Source: Alphaproteobacteria bacterium UBA6411
Lineage (GTDB): Bacteria; Pseudomonadota; Alphaproteobacteria; CAAGCB01; CAG-977
DNA length: 19,515 nucleotides
Assembly: GCA_002438565.1 (NCBI GenBank)
Contig: DJPN01000026.1
Coordinates: forward strand, 1 to 19,515
Direction: 5' to 3'
Under the pieces are notes generated by a model. It saw only the letters and a program-made list of their open reading frames with translations. It did not search any database and had not been told where the DNA came from. Each line of letters begins with the position of its first letter. Positions within the stretch are counted from its first letter, which is position 1. The position numbers were made by a program, and so were the translations under genes. Shown here piece by piece: positions 12,565-19,515 of the stretch.

Positions 12565-14883
12565 ATGGCTATAACGACTTCCGGCTTAATCCCGATGCTG
12601 TTTGCTTTGGTCGGCGTGATGATGACGTTGCGCTATCTGAAAGGCGTGTCCGATTTGTCGGGATCCATCCGTTGCCTGTTTGTCGGCATGGGGTTTGTTT
12701 TCCTGTCCAAACTGCTGATATTCGGCGTCGGTGTGCTGGGTGAAACCTATTATTATCTGATAAGCCTGCTGTGCCGTTTGCTTTCCGCCGTTTTCATCAC
12801 CGCCTGCGCGTGCGGCATCAAAGGCATCAAAATCAATCCGACCGCGCTGATTGTTTCCGTTTTGCTGTCAATCGGGTGGAGCTGGTATGTCGTCGTGCTG
12901 ACGGGCGACGGGTCGGCGATGACGCTGTCTTTGGCTTTGTCGACTTTGGGATATGCGGCGCTGGCGGCGGCTTTGTGGCGGCGCAAAGGACTGCGGAACA
13001 CGTTGGGCTTTGTTGTAACGGGATGGGTCTGCATCTTTTTGGTGGTGTACAACATTGTCGGACTGATGACATGGGGGCAAAGCCTGCTGTCGCCTGTTTT
13101 TGAAACGTTCCTTTACATTGCTTTCATGTGCGGACTGCTGTTGATTTCCAACAATATGATGGCGCATCAGTTTGATGCTTTGATGAAAGAAATCAAAGAC
13201 AACAAAGAACGACTGCGTCTGATGGTGCAGCTGTCTCCGTTCCCGATTATCATATCGCGCTTGAAGGGCGATCAGCTGATTTTGATGAACGAAAGCGCCG
13301 CGAAACTGTTCCGTCTGGACAAGAAAAACATCGCCGGTTTCAAAATGGTCGATTACTTTGCGGAACCGTCCAAACGCGCGGAACTGCTGGCAAAATTGGA
13401 AAAGCATCCCGTTGTCGACGATTTTGAATTTATGGTCAAGCCGCGGCAGGGCGAGCCGTTCTGGCTGTTGCTGAGCGCGCGCGTGTTCGACTATGAATAC
13501 GATGTCGCGCTTTACATGGCTTTCCAAGACATCACCGACCGCAAGAAAAAAGAATTGCAGCTGTTTGATCAAGCGACGCGCGACCCGCTGACAAAATGTT
13601 ACAACCGCCGCCAGTTCGAGGAATTGGCTAAAAAAGAGGTTCAGCGTTCGCGCCGCTACAATCACCCGTTCTGCCTGTTTATGATTGATGCCGATCATTT
13701 CAAAAACGTCAATGACACGCACGGACACGCGGTCGGGGATTTGGTGCTGCAGGCGCTGGCGGACTGTTGCCGCAGAACTTTGCGCGAATCCGATATTGTC
13801 GCGCGTTTCGGCGGGGAGGAATTTGTTATTTTACTGCCCGAAGCGTCCATTGAAAACGCGCACCGCGTTGCCGAACGGCTGCGTATCAAAATTTCAAAAC
13901 TGGTTGTAAAAAATGAACAAAATCAAGATGTTCAATTCACGGTCAGTATCGGATTGGTGTCGTCGACGGTAACGGACAACATTGCCGAAATGCTGAAAAT
14001 GTCCGATGAAGCTTTGTACGAAGCCAAAGAACACGGCAGAAATCAAGTCGTTGTTTACGACGAAAACGGGCCGAACCGTTCAATTCCCGTTCCGGACGGC
14101 GAAGATATCGAAAAAGTCAAAAACGAACCGTTGTATTACTTTACGCCGGCAAACGCCCCCGCCGTTCGCAATCAAGAGGAAGAACCGCAGGAAACGGGCG
14201 TCGTCGGGCTGGACGGCACGGCGGTTTCGCAAAAATACGAAGAACTGGACAACGATGAAGACGAAGCGGGGCAAACGGGTGTTGCGCTGAATTCCTTGTA
14301 TGAAGAGGATGATTCTGACGAAACGTTTACGCCGGCCGCGCAAACGGTCAATCAAAGCGCGGACGAGCCGGAACCGCCTTATGCCGGCGATTTAAACGCC
14401 GAAAATGAGCTTGAACCGGATTTGCCGGAACCCGTTGAAATTCCGGCTGTTTTCGATGACGAGGAAGAAAGCGGCGAATCTCAATCCTTTGAAAGCGCGC
14501 CGCCCCCCGTTTTGGCTGAAGAACCGGATAATCAGACGGTTTTGGCGCCTGAACCGCCGCCTGTCAGTGACGAAGAACCGATGAGCGACGATGAAATTGA
14601 CAGCTTGCTGCAGGACGCGTTGCCTCCTGATGTCAAAGATACCGTTGTTTTGCCCGTTTCCGCAGAAGATGAAACAATGCCTCCTCCGCCCGTGCCTGTC
14701 GGCGGTTCTGTTGAAACCTCCGTTTCCGTGCGCGCTGTGCCGCATAAAACGGTGATGGTGAAAAAAATCCCCGTTAAAATGCCTGCCGGAATGGTGAAAG
14801 TTCCAAAAATGCCGGGGGTTGTGCGTGTAAAAATTCCGAAAGCTTTACATCAAGCTCCGATTCCGCCCAAGCCGCAGAACTGA
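12565..14883 (+). CDS. Membrane PAS-GGDEF diguanylate cyclase with long acidic tail
   Basis: Makes cyclic di-GMP from two GTP. The 772 residues comprise about seven transmembrane helices (roughly 5-24, 36-57, 65-85, 93-113, 120-138, 147-168, 176-197), a short coiled linker, a PAS sensor (about 214-328, ending DITDRKKKE), and a GGDEF domain (about 332-500). The catalytic signature is GGEEF (416-420), with metal/substrate residues D375, N383 and D384. An intact inhibitory I-site RESD (407-410) lies five residues before it, so product feedback inhibition is expected. No EAL domain is present. The C-terminal 270 residues (about 503-772) are low complexity: acidic and proline-rich to about 705, then a basic V/K/P/M-rich end. 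Within it sits MSDDEIDSLL (673-682), like the FliM/CheY-binding motif. The N-terminal membrane sensor is not a type I can name. AAGGAA precedes the ATG. Confidence 0.95.
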   Translation: MAITTSGLIPMLFALVGVMMTLRYLKGVSDLSGSIRCLFVGMGFVFLSKLLIFGVGVLGETYYYLISLLCRLLSAVFITACACGIKGIKINPTALIVSVLLSIGWSWYVVVLTGDGSAMTLSLALSTLGYAALAAALWRRKGLRNTLGFVVTGWVCIFLVVYNIVGLMTWGQSLLSPVFETFLYIAFMCGLLLISNNMMAHQFDALMKEIKDNKERLRLMVQLSPFPIIISRLKGDQLILMNESAAKLFRLDKKNIAGFKMVDYFAEPSKRAELLAKLEKHPVVDDFEFMVKPRQGEPFWLLLSARVFDYEYDVALYMAFQDITDRKKKELQLFDQATRDPLTKCYNRRQFEELAKKEVQRSRRYNHPFCLFMIDADHFKNVNDTHGHAVGDLVLQALADCCRRTLRESDIVARFGGEEFVILLPEASIENAHRVAERLRIKISKLVVKNEQNQDVQFTVSIGLVSSTVTDNIAEMLKMSDEALYEAKEHGRNQVVVYDENGPNRSIPVPDGEDIEKVKNEPLYYFTPANAPAVRNQEEEPQETGVVGLDGTAVSQKYEELDNDEDEAGQTGVALNSLYEEDDSDETFTPAAQTVNQSADEPEPPYAGDLNAENELEPDLPEPVEIPAVFDDEEESGESQSFESAPPPVLAEEPDNQTVLAPEPPPVSDEEPMSDDEIDSLLQDALPPDVKDTVVLPVSAEDETMPPPPVPVGGSVETSVSVRAVPHKTVMVKKIPVKMPAGMVKVPKMPGVVRVKIPKALHQAPIPPKPQN

Positions 14884-14884
14884 T

Positions 14885-15703
14885 TTATTTGCCCAACTCT
14901 TTGGAACGGGTTTCCGCCGCTTTGACGGCTTGTGTCATCAGCGGTTCAAAACCTGTTTCGGGATTCATCAAAACGGCCAAAGCCGCCGCCGTCGTGCCGT
15001 TCGGCGTTGTTACGTTTTGGCGCAGTTTCGCGGGCGTTTCCGTGCTTTGTTCCATCAGCGCGGCAGAACCGATAATCGTCGCTTTCGCCAGCTTTTCCGC
15101 TGTGTCGCCGGCAAGTCCCAAGCTTTTTGCCGCCGCGCTCAGCGCTTCGGTCAAATAAAACAGATAAGCGGGACCGCTGCCCGAAACGGCGGTGACCGCG
15201 TCGATTTGGCTTTCGTCGGTCAGCCAGACCGCTTCACCGCACGCCTGCGCGATTTCGGCAACCGCCTGTTTTTGGGATTCGGAGGCGTTGCCGTTCGCAA
15301 TCAACCCCGTAATGCCTTTGCCGACGGCGGCGGGCGTGTTCGGCATGGCGCGCACGATTGCCGCGTCTTTTCCCAAGTGTTCTTCATAAAAGGCAATCGG
15401 TTTGCCCGCGACAATCGTAAAGAGAACCGCGCCTTTGTCCGTAAAGGGTTTGACATCGTCAATCACATCGGCAATCAAAAACGGCTTGACGGCGGTGAAA
15501 ACGACAGCGGGCGAAAAATCGGCGGCTTGCGCGATGTTTTCAAAAGCGGCGATGCCGCGCTGCGTCAAGCTTTCACGGATTTCCGCATTGGGTTCGACGA
15601 CGCGCACGGCGGATTTATCCGCCCCCGCCGCCAAAAATCCGTTTAAAATCGATCCGCCCATTTTGCCGCAGCCGATAACCAGCAATCCGTTCAAAGCCGT
15701 CAT
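14885..15703 (-). CDS. proC: Pyrroline-5-carboxylate reductase
   Basis: Last step of proline synthesis: NAD(P)H reduction of pyrroline-5-carboxylate. From the ATG at 15703 the protein has 272 residues, the family norm. Seen: the Rossmann loop GCGKMGGS (11-18), FTAVKPF, RAMPNTPAAVGKGITG, and the C-terminal signature VSGSGPAYLFYLTEAL followed by QNVTTPNGTTAAAL. The start is decided by a strong AAGGAG (15711-15716) seven bases upstream and by homology; the frame stays open to 15820, but the 39 extra residues there are basic and aromatic, unlike any ProC, and would run into the hldD leader. Its stop codon is one base from the convergent cyclase stop. A 13-base dyad (15727-15739) lies just above its ribosome site. 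Confidence 0.96.
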   Translation of the reverse strand: MTALNGLLVIGCGKMGGSILNGFLAAGADKSAVRVVEPNAEIRESLTQRGIAAFENIAQAADFSPAVVFTAVKPFLIADVIDDVKPFTDKGAVLFTIVAGKPIAFYEEHLGKDAAIVRAMPNTPAAVGKGITGLIANGNASESQKQAVAEIAQACGEAVWLTDESQIDAVTAVSGSGPAYLFYLTEALSAAAKSLGLAGDTAEKLAKATIIGSAALMEQSTETPAKLRQNVTTPNGTTAAALAVLMNPETGFEPLMTQAVKAAETRSKELGK

Positions 15704-15726
15704 TTTACGTCTCCTTAAAAAACTTG

Positions 15727-15739
15727 TTTTACCGTAAAA
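15727..15739. promoter_or_regulatory. Palindromic site above proC
   Basis: TTTTACCGTAAAA is a 13-base dyad with 6-base perfect arms (TTTTAC/GTAAAA) around one central base. It lies 11 bases beyond the proC Shine-Dalgarno in the proC-hldD divergent gap. It could be an operator; no known regulator is matched. Confidence 0.35.
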
Positions 15740-15834
15740 TAAGCCCGAAAATCCGTTTTTTAAAGAAAAAGATTTGGGTTGAACGCTTTTTTGGCGTATA
15801 AAGAAGAAAAGTTTTGTCAACAGGGGAAAAACCT

Positions 15835-16821
15835 ATGTATGTGATTACGGGCGGAGCAGGCTTTATCGGATCCAATCTGGCGGCGGAAATCGAGGACCGC
15901 GATTTGGGCGAAATCGTGATTGTGGACAGACTGCGCGACGGCGACAAATGGCGCAACATCGCAAAGCGGTCTTTGCGCAACATCGTGTTTCCCGAAAAAA
16001 TGTTCAGCTATCTGAACGCGCACGAAGGCGAAGTCGACGCCGTCATTCACTTCGGATCGATGTCCGCCCCTATGGAAAACCACGTCGACGAACTGATTGA
16101 CGCCAACATTCATTTGACGGACAAACTGTTCCGCTGGTGCACCGAACATCAAATTCCGTTCCTGTACGCGTCGACGGCGGGCGTTTACGGCGACGGGTCT
16201 TTGGGCTTTAAGGACGACGATTCCAAGGAAGCGCTGAGCAAACTGCGCCCCTTGTCGCCTTTGGCGTGGACGAAGCTGTTCATCGACCGCAAGATTGTCG
16301 ATTTGGCGGACAGGGATTTGCCCGTGCCGCCGCAATGGGTCGGATTCAGATTCTTCAATTTGTACGGACCGAACGAGTACCACAAAACCCGCCACCAAAG
16401 CATTGTACCGCTGATTTATTCCAGCGTCAAAAGCGGCAAGCTGTTCCCGCTGTTCAAATCGGAAAATCCCGCGTACAAAGACGGCGACCAGATGCGCGAC
16501 TTTATGTGGATTGAGGACTGCGTCGACGTGATTTTGTGGTTTTTGGAACATCCCGAAATCAGCGGTATTTTCAACGTCGGCACGGGGCAGGCGCGGACAT
16601 ACGCCGATTTGCTGCGCGCCGTTTACGCCGCCATGGGTGAAAAGCCCGAAATGGACTTTATCGATTTGCCCGCCGACATCAAAGGCAAATACCAGTATTT
16701 CACGCAGGCGGACATTCAGAAATTGCGCGCCGCGGGATACACCAAGCCGTTTACCTCGCTAGAGGAAGGCGTCGCAAAGTACGTCAAGGATTACTTGAAC
16801 ACGGATGATATTTACCGTTAA
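15835..16821 (+). CDS. hldD: ADP-L-glycero-D-manno-heptose 6-epimerase-like (HldD/RfaD)
   Basis: HldD converts ADP-D-glycero- to ADP-L-glycero-manno-heptose for the LPS inner core. From ATG 15835 the protein has 328 residues. Seen: the NAD(P) loop TGGAGFIGSN (5-14), VDRLRDGDKWRN, IPFLYASTAGVYG (residues near 107-119), VGFRFFNLYGPNEYHK ending in K184, DQMRDFMWIEDCVDVILWFLE, GIFNVGTGQARTYADLL, and the HldD-specific end GKYQYFTQADIQKLRAAGY. The oddity is the catalytic YxxxK motif: K147 is present but the tyrosine position is L143 (PLAWTK). K184, matching the second catalytic base, is kept. The start is decided by AGGGGAA (15822-15828); a TTG at 15814 is less likely. A TATAAA at 15797-15802 may be its -10. 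lgt follows after nine bases. Confidence 0.88.
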   Translation: MYVITGGAGFIGSNLAAEIEDRDLGEIVIVDRLRDGDKWRNIAKRSLRNIVFPEKMFSYLNAHEGEVDAVIHFGSMSAPMENHVDELIDANIHLTDKLFRWCTEHQIPFLYASTAGVYGDGSLGFKDDDSKEALSKLRPLSPLAWTKLFIDRKIVDLADRDLPVPPQWVGFRFFNLYGPNEYHKTRHQSIVPLIYSSVKSGKLFPLFKSENPAYKDGDQMRDFMWIEDCVDVILWFLEHPEISGIFNVGTGQARTYADLLRAVYAAMGEKPEMDFIDLPADIKGKYQYFTQADIQKLRAAGYTKPFTSLEEGVAKYVKDYLNTDDIYR

Positions 16822-16830
16822 GGAGCTGTT

Positions 16831-17625
16831 ATGACAGGCATTCCGTTTCCCGCGCTTGACCCTGTGGCAATTCATTTCGGGCCGTTCGGTCTGCGCTGGT
16901 ATTCGCTGGCGTATTTGGCGGGAATTGTGCTCAGCTGGTTTCTGACCAAGCGCATGGTGCGCCGCTATCCGTCCCCCGTGTCGGGCGAAATGATTGACGA
17001 TTCGTTTTTCTGGATGACCGTCGGTATGATTTTGGGCGGCAGACTGGGATATGTGTTCTTTTACAACTTCGGCTATTACTGGGAACACCCGCTGCAGATT
17101 TTGGCGCTGTGGCGCGGCGGCATGTCGTTTCACGGCGGATTGCTGGGCGTGATTGTTGCGATGTTTTGCTATACGCGCAGCGTCAAGGTCGGCTTTTTCG
17201 ACTTGTCCGACTTAATCGCCTGCGTTGCGCCGATAGGGCTGTTTTTCGGGCGGCTGGCGAACTTTGTCAACGCCGAATTGTACGGGCGCGTCACAACCGT
17301 GCCGTGGGGCGTTGTGTTTCCGAACGCGGGTCCTTTGCCCCGTCATCCCAGCCAAATTTACGAAAGCTGTTTCGAGGGCGTACTGCTGTTTATTTTGCTT
17401 TATACGCTGTGGACGCGGTGCGTTTGGGCGCGGATTCGCCCAGGATTTGTGTCGGGGCTGTTTCTGGCCGGCTATGCGGCGGCGCGCGGCGTGCTGGAAA
17501 ACTTCCGCGAACCCGACGCGCAAATCGGATTTTTGTTCGCGCGGGTGACCATGGGGCAAATGCTGACCGTGCCGATGTTGATCGTCGGAATCGGAATTAT
17601 GCTGTGGAGCGCAAAAAAAGCTTAG
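16831..17625 (+). CDS. lgt: Prolipoprotein diacylglyceryl transferase
   Basis: Inner-membrane enzyme that moves diacylglycerol from phosphatidylglycerol to the lipobox cysteine of prolipoproteins, the first step of lipoprotein maturation. The 264 residues form about seven membrane helices. Seen: the N-terminal FGPFGLRWYSLAYLAGIVL, MSFHGGLLG with the essential histidine H101, the Lgt signature GRLANFVNAELYGR (140-153; R141, N144, E149), HPSQIYE, and FREPD with R226. All residues reported as important in E. coli Lgt have counterparts. AAGGAG overlaps the hldD stop and serves the ATG at 16831. Fifty bases separate it from pgeF. In many alphaproteobacteria a methyltransferase gene lies between lgt and pgeF; here it is missing. 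Confidence 0.97.
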   Translation: MTGIPFPALDPVAIHFGPFGLRWYSLAYLAGIVLSWFLTKRMVRRYPSPVSGEMIDDSFFWMTVGMILGGRLGYVFFYNFGYYWEHPLQILALWRGGMSFHGGLLGVIVAMFCYTRSVKVGFFDLSDLIACVAPIGLFFGRLANFVNAELYGRVTTVPWGVVFPNAGPLPRHPSQIYESCFEGVLLFILLYTLWTRCVWARIRPGFVSGLFLAGYAAARGVLENFREPDAQIGFLFARVTMGQMLTVPMLIVGIGIMLWSAKKA

Positions 17626-17675
17626 ACATCATGGGCAAACTCTGGTATCTGATAAGGACTGTGGAGCTTTGAAAA

Positions 17676-18440
17676 ATGACTGAATTAGCTTTCGCCGAAA
17701 ATGTCCGTTACCGTTTTTTCACACGCAAAAACGGCGTGTCCGAAGGTGACTTCGCTTCGCTGAACTGTTCGGTCAAGGTCGGCGACGATCCCGCCAAAGT
17801 GCGCGAAAACATGCGCCGCGTGGCGGGAAATATGGGCTGTACCGTCGAAAAACTGTTCGTACTGCACCAAACCCATTCATCCATTGTCGTTCCCGTGTTG
17901 TCCAACGAACCGTTTGAAAAGACTCCGTACGGCGACGCGCTGGTGACAAAAACTCCGAATATCTTTTTAGGCATTAAAACCGCGGATTGCGCGCCCGTTT
18001 TGCTGGCTGACGAGCTGAATGGCGTTGTCGCGGCGGCGCATGCGGGGTGGCGCGGCGCGGTCGGCGGCATTTTGGAAAACACTATCCAAGCCATGATCGA
18101 CATGGGCGCGGAACGCAAAAACATCTCGGCTTTAATCGGACCGTGCATCGCTTTGCAGTCCTATGAAGTCGGCGAGGATATGCACACGGAATTTATGCAG
18201 GCGGACGTGAAGTCGGCTCTGTTTTTTGTGCCGGCGGATGCCGGCAAGTATCGGTTTGACCTGCCCGGCTATGTTCTGGCGCGTTTGGAACGGGCTGAAA
18301 TCGGGGCGGCGGAATGGTGCGGCGAGGATACCTATTCCATGACGGACAAGTATTTTTCGCATCGGCGTTCGTCGCAGGCGGGGCATCAAAGCGGTCGGCA
18401 AATCGCCGTTATCGGCATGCCGGACGAAACTTTATATTAA
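17676..18440 (+). CDS. pgeF: Peptidoglycan editing factor PgeF / laccase-domain purine nucleoside phosphorylase family
   Basis: The family (YfiH/LACC1-like, long labelled polyphenol oxidase) includes E. coli PgeF, which prevents mis-incorporation of L-serine in place of L-alanine in muropeptides, and enzymes with purine nucleoside phosphorylase or adenosine deaminase activity. The 254 residues show the metal-binding triad: H67 in HQTHS (64-68), C105 in TADCAPVLL (102-110), and H122 in AAHAGWRGAVGGIL (120-132). IGPCIALQSYEVGE, a further family motif, follows, then the C-terminal DTYSMTDKYFSHRRSS. The start follows GGAG near 17663. It lies in the hldD-lgt-pgeF-prs run, consistent with an envelope role, but which activity it has cannot be told from sequence. 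Confidence 0.93.
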   Translation: MTELAFAENVRYRFFTRKNGVSEGDFASLNCSVKVGDDPAKVRENMRRVAGNMGCTVEKLFVLHQTHSSIVVPVLSNEPFEKTPYGDALVTKTPNIFLGIKTADCAPVLLADELNGVVAAAHAGWRGAVGGILENTIQAMIDMGAERKNISALIGPCIALQSYEVGEDMHTEFMQADVKSALFFVPADAGKYRFDLPGYVLARLERAEIGAAEWCGEDTYSMTDKYFSHRRSSQAGHQSGRQIAVIGMPDETLY

Positions 18441-18457
18441 CCAACTGGGGAAAATTG

Positions 18458-19390
18458 ATGAAAATTTTTTCGGGAAACAGCAACGTTCCGTTCGCGGAAG
18501 CCGTCGCAAACTATATGGACACGTCCCTTTCCAAGTGTTCCGTCCGTCGGTTCGCGGATAACGAAGTCTTTGTCGAAGTGCAGGAAACCGTGCGCGGGCA
18601 GGATGTTTACATCATTCAGCCGACCAGCACGCCCGTGAACGACAATTTGATGGAACTGCTGATTATGCTCGACACGTTCCGCCGTTCGTCGGCGCGTCGC
18701 ATTACCGCCGTTGTGCCGTACTTCGGCTATGCGCGCCAAGACCGCCGTTCCGCGCCGCGCACCCCGATTTCCGCAAAACTGGTCGCCAACCTGATTACCT
18801 CCGCGGGCGCAAACCGAGTTGTTACCATGGATTTGCATGCGGGACAGATTCAAGGATTCTTTGACATTCCCGTCGACAACCTGATGGCGGCGCCCGTGAT
18901 GGTCAAAGACATTTTGTATCATTTCCGCGACAAAACACCGATGATTGTATCGCCTGACGTCGGCGGCGTCGTCCGCGCCCGCGCGATTGCAAAACGTCTG
19001 CACGCCGATTTGGCGATTATCGACAAACGCCGCGAACGCGCCGGTGTTTCCGAAGTGATGAACATCATCGGCGACGTCAAAGGGCAGGATTGTATTCTGG
19101 TTGACGATATTGTCGATTCCGCGGGTACTTTGTGCAATGCCGCGGTGGCTTTGCGCGACGCGGGGGCGACTTCGGTTCATGCGTATGTAACGCACGGCGT
19201 TCTGTCGGGCGAAGCGGTCAACCGCGTTCAAAACTCGCCGTTGGAATCGCTGGTCATCACGGACAGCATCGAAGCGTCCGAAGCGGTCAAAAAAGCGTCG
19301 AACATCCGCGTGATTTCCGTTGCGGAGCTGGTTGGCGAATCCATTCTGCGCATTAGCGAAGAACGTTCGGTTACAAGCCTGTTTTATTAA
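18458..19390 (+). CDS. prs: Ribose-phosphate pyrophosphokinase (PRPP synthetase)
   Basis: Makes PRPP from ribose-5-phosphate and ATP, feeding purine, pyrimidine, NAD, histidine and tryptophan synthesis. From ATG 18458 there are 310 residues (E. coli 315). Seen: FADNEVFVEVQETVRGQDVYIIQ near the N-terminus (quoted in part: FADNEVFVEV), RQDRRSAPRTPISAK (93-107) that binds ATP, the PRPP-synthetase signature DLHAGQIQGFFDIPVDNL (125-142, H127), the catalytic flexible loop DKRRERAG (189-196), and the ribose-phosphate loop DDIVDSAGT (216-224). The start is decided by the GGGGA ribosome site (18447-18451) and the standard MKIFSGNSN beginning; the frame stays open upstream within pgeF, but that is shadow sequence. 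It follows pgeF by 17 bases and ends at a strong terminator. Confidence 0.98.
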   Translation: MKIFSGNSNVPFAEAVANYMDTSLSKCSVRRFADNEVFVEVQETVRGQDVYIIQPTSTPVNDNLMELLIMLDTFRRSSARRITAVVPYFGYARQDRRSAPRTPISAKLVANLITSAGANRVVTMDLHAGQIQGFFDIPVDNLMAAPVMVKDILYHFRDKTPMIVSPDVGGVVRARAIAKRLHADLAIIDKRRERAGVSEVMNIIGDVKGQDCILVDDIVDSAGTLCNAAVALRDAGATSVHAYVTHGVLSGEAVNRVQNSPLESLVITDSIEASEAVKKASNIRVISVAELVGESILRISEERSVTSLFY

Positions 19391-19405
19391 AAATGAAAGT
19401 CATTG

Positions 19406-19432
19406 AAAAAGCCCTCGAAAGAGGGCTTTTTT
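19406..19432. terminator. Bidirectional intrinsic terminator after prs
   Basis: An 11-bp stem, AAAAAGCCCTC (19406-19416) with GAGGGCTTTTT (19421-19431), closes a GAAA tetraloop. The plus strand ends in six T and the minus strand in five T, so it can stop transcripts from both sides. It starts 15 bases after the prs stop. The core stem and loop are identical to the rho terminator. Confidence 0.9.
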
Positions 19433-19444
19433 GATTACTGTTTT

Positions 19445-19515
19445 TTACAATCCCCGGCCCGTTGCCGCCAATCCCGCATCCCAGCGCATCAGCAGCAATT
19501 CCGTGTCTTCGGGCG
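19445..19515 (-). CDS. 3' end of an unidentified convergent gene (partial)
   Basis: On the minus strand a frame open from the window edge encodes 22 residues, PEDTELLLMRWDAGLAATGR and GL, then TAA at 19447-19445. It is convergent with prs and faces the bidirectional terminator, as a gene end would. A second minus frame is also open over this short stretch, so the frame is not certain. Too little is present to name the protein. Confidence 0.4.
   Translation of the reverse strand, partial: PEDTELLLMRWDAGLAATGRGL

Noticed and set aside
12868..13728. A 286-codon open frame on the minus strand inside the cyclase gene
   Set aside because: It is antisense to the membrane, PAS and GGDEF coding region and carries no motifs or ribosome site.
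14930..15646. A 238-codon open frame on the plus strand opposite proC
   Set aside because: ProC is unmistakable on the other strand; this frame is arginine/glycine-rich shadow sequence.
15779..15820. TTGACA on the minus strand at 15820-15815 as a proC promoter
   Set aside because: The nearest -10-like sequence (TATACG) lies only 14 bases away, too close, and would give a long leader; not convincing.
17631..17672. A 13-residue ORF (MGKLWYLIRTVEL) between lgt and pgeF
   Set aside because: It has no Shine-Dalgarno in front, it overlaps the pgeF ribosome site, and a frame this short is expected by chance.
1..19515. CRISPR, transposons, prophage genes, toxin-antitoxin or defence islands
   Set aside because: No repeat-spacer pattern, transposase, integrase, terminal repeats or small coupled toxin genes were seen; the genes are nearly all core housekeeping genes.

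Overview
The window is chromosomal core DNA of a Gram-negative alphaproteobacterium with roughly balanced base composition. Three things point there. The order maf-aroE-coaE-dnaQ-secB-Tim44-mltA followed by smr and mnmE-mnmG is a familiar alphaproteobacterial arrangement near the replication origin. The Tim44-like protein belongs to a family typical of alphaproteobacteria and mitochondria. secB, mltA, lgt and an ADP-heptose epimerase imply an outer membrane with LPS. I cannot name the genus. There is no phage, IS element, CRISPR array, rRNA or tRNA.

Layout. (1) 57-1654, leftward: transcription terminator Rho and, after its intrinsic terminator, a small TfoX-N-like protein. (2) 1655-2091: the only long non-coding stretch. 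It holds a likely chromosomal origin: an all-A/T tract with a tandem 7-mer, TAG-repeat (DnaA-trio-like) DNA, three perfect TTATCCACA boxes plus one TTATACACA box, and a cluster of GANTC sites. Genes on both sides point away from it. (3) 2092-4722, rightward: maf, aroE, coaE, dnaQ, each overlapping the next. (4) secB, leftward, overlapping the dnaQ end. (5) 5275-11193, rightward: Tim44-like protein, mltA, an unrecognised two-helix membrane protein, smr, mnmE, mnmG, tightly coupled. (6) 11198-12445, leftward: a four-helix membrane protein of unknown function, divergent from (7) a 772-residue membrane PAS-GGDEF diguanylate cyclase with a long acidic tail. (8) proC, leftward, tail to tail with the cyclase. 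(9) 15835-19390, rightward: hldD-like epimerase, lgt, pgeF, prs, closed by a strong bidirectional terminator, then the 3' end of a probable convergent gene.

The genes cover housekeeping work: termination and replication fidelity (rho, dnaQ), nucleotide and cofactor supply (maf, coaE, prs), aromatic and proline synthesis (aroE, proC), tRNA wobble modification (mnmE, mnmG), and envelope biogenesis (secB, mltA, lgt, pgeF, hldD, Tim44-like).

The points most worth following are the putative origin with its DnaA-trio-like repeats and GANTC cluster, an HldD-like enzyme whose catalytic tyrosine is a leucine, a diguanylate cyclase whose disordered tail carries a FliM-like EIDxLL motif, and three convergent gene pairs with no room for terminators. 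I saw no clear multi-gene system of a wholly new kind.
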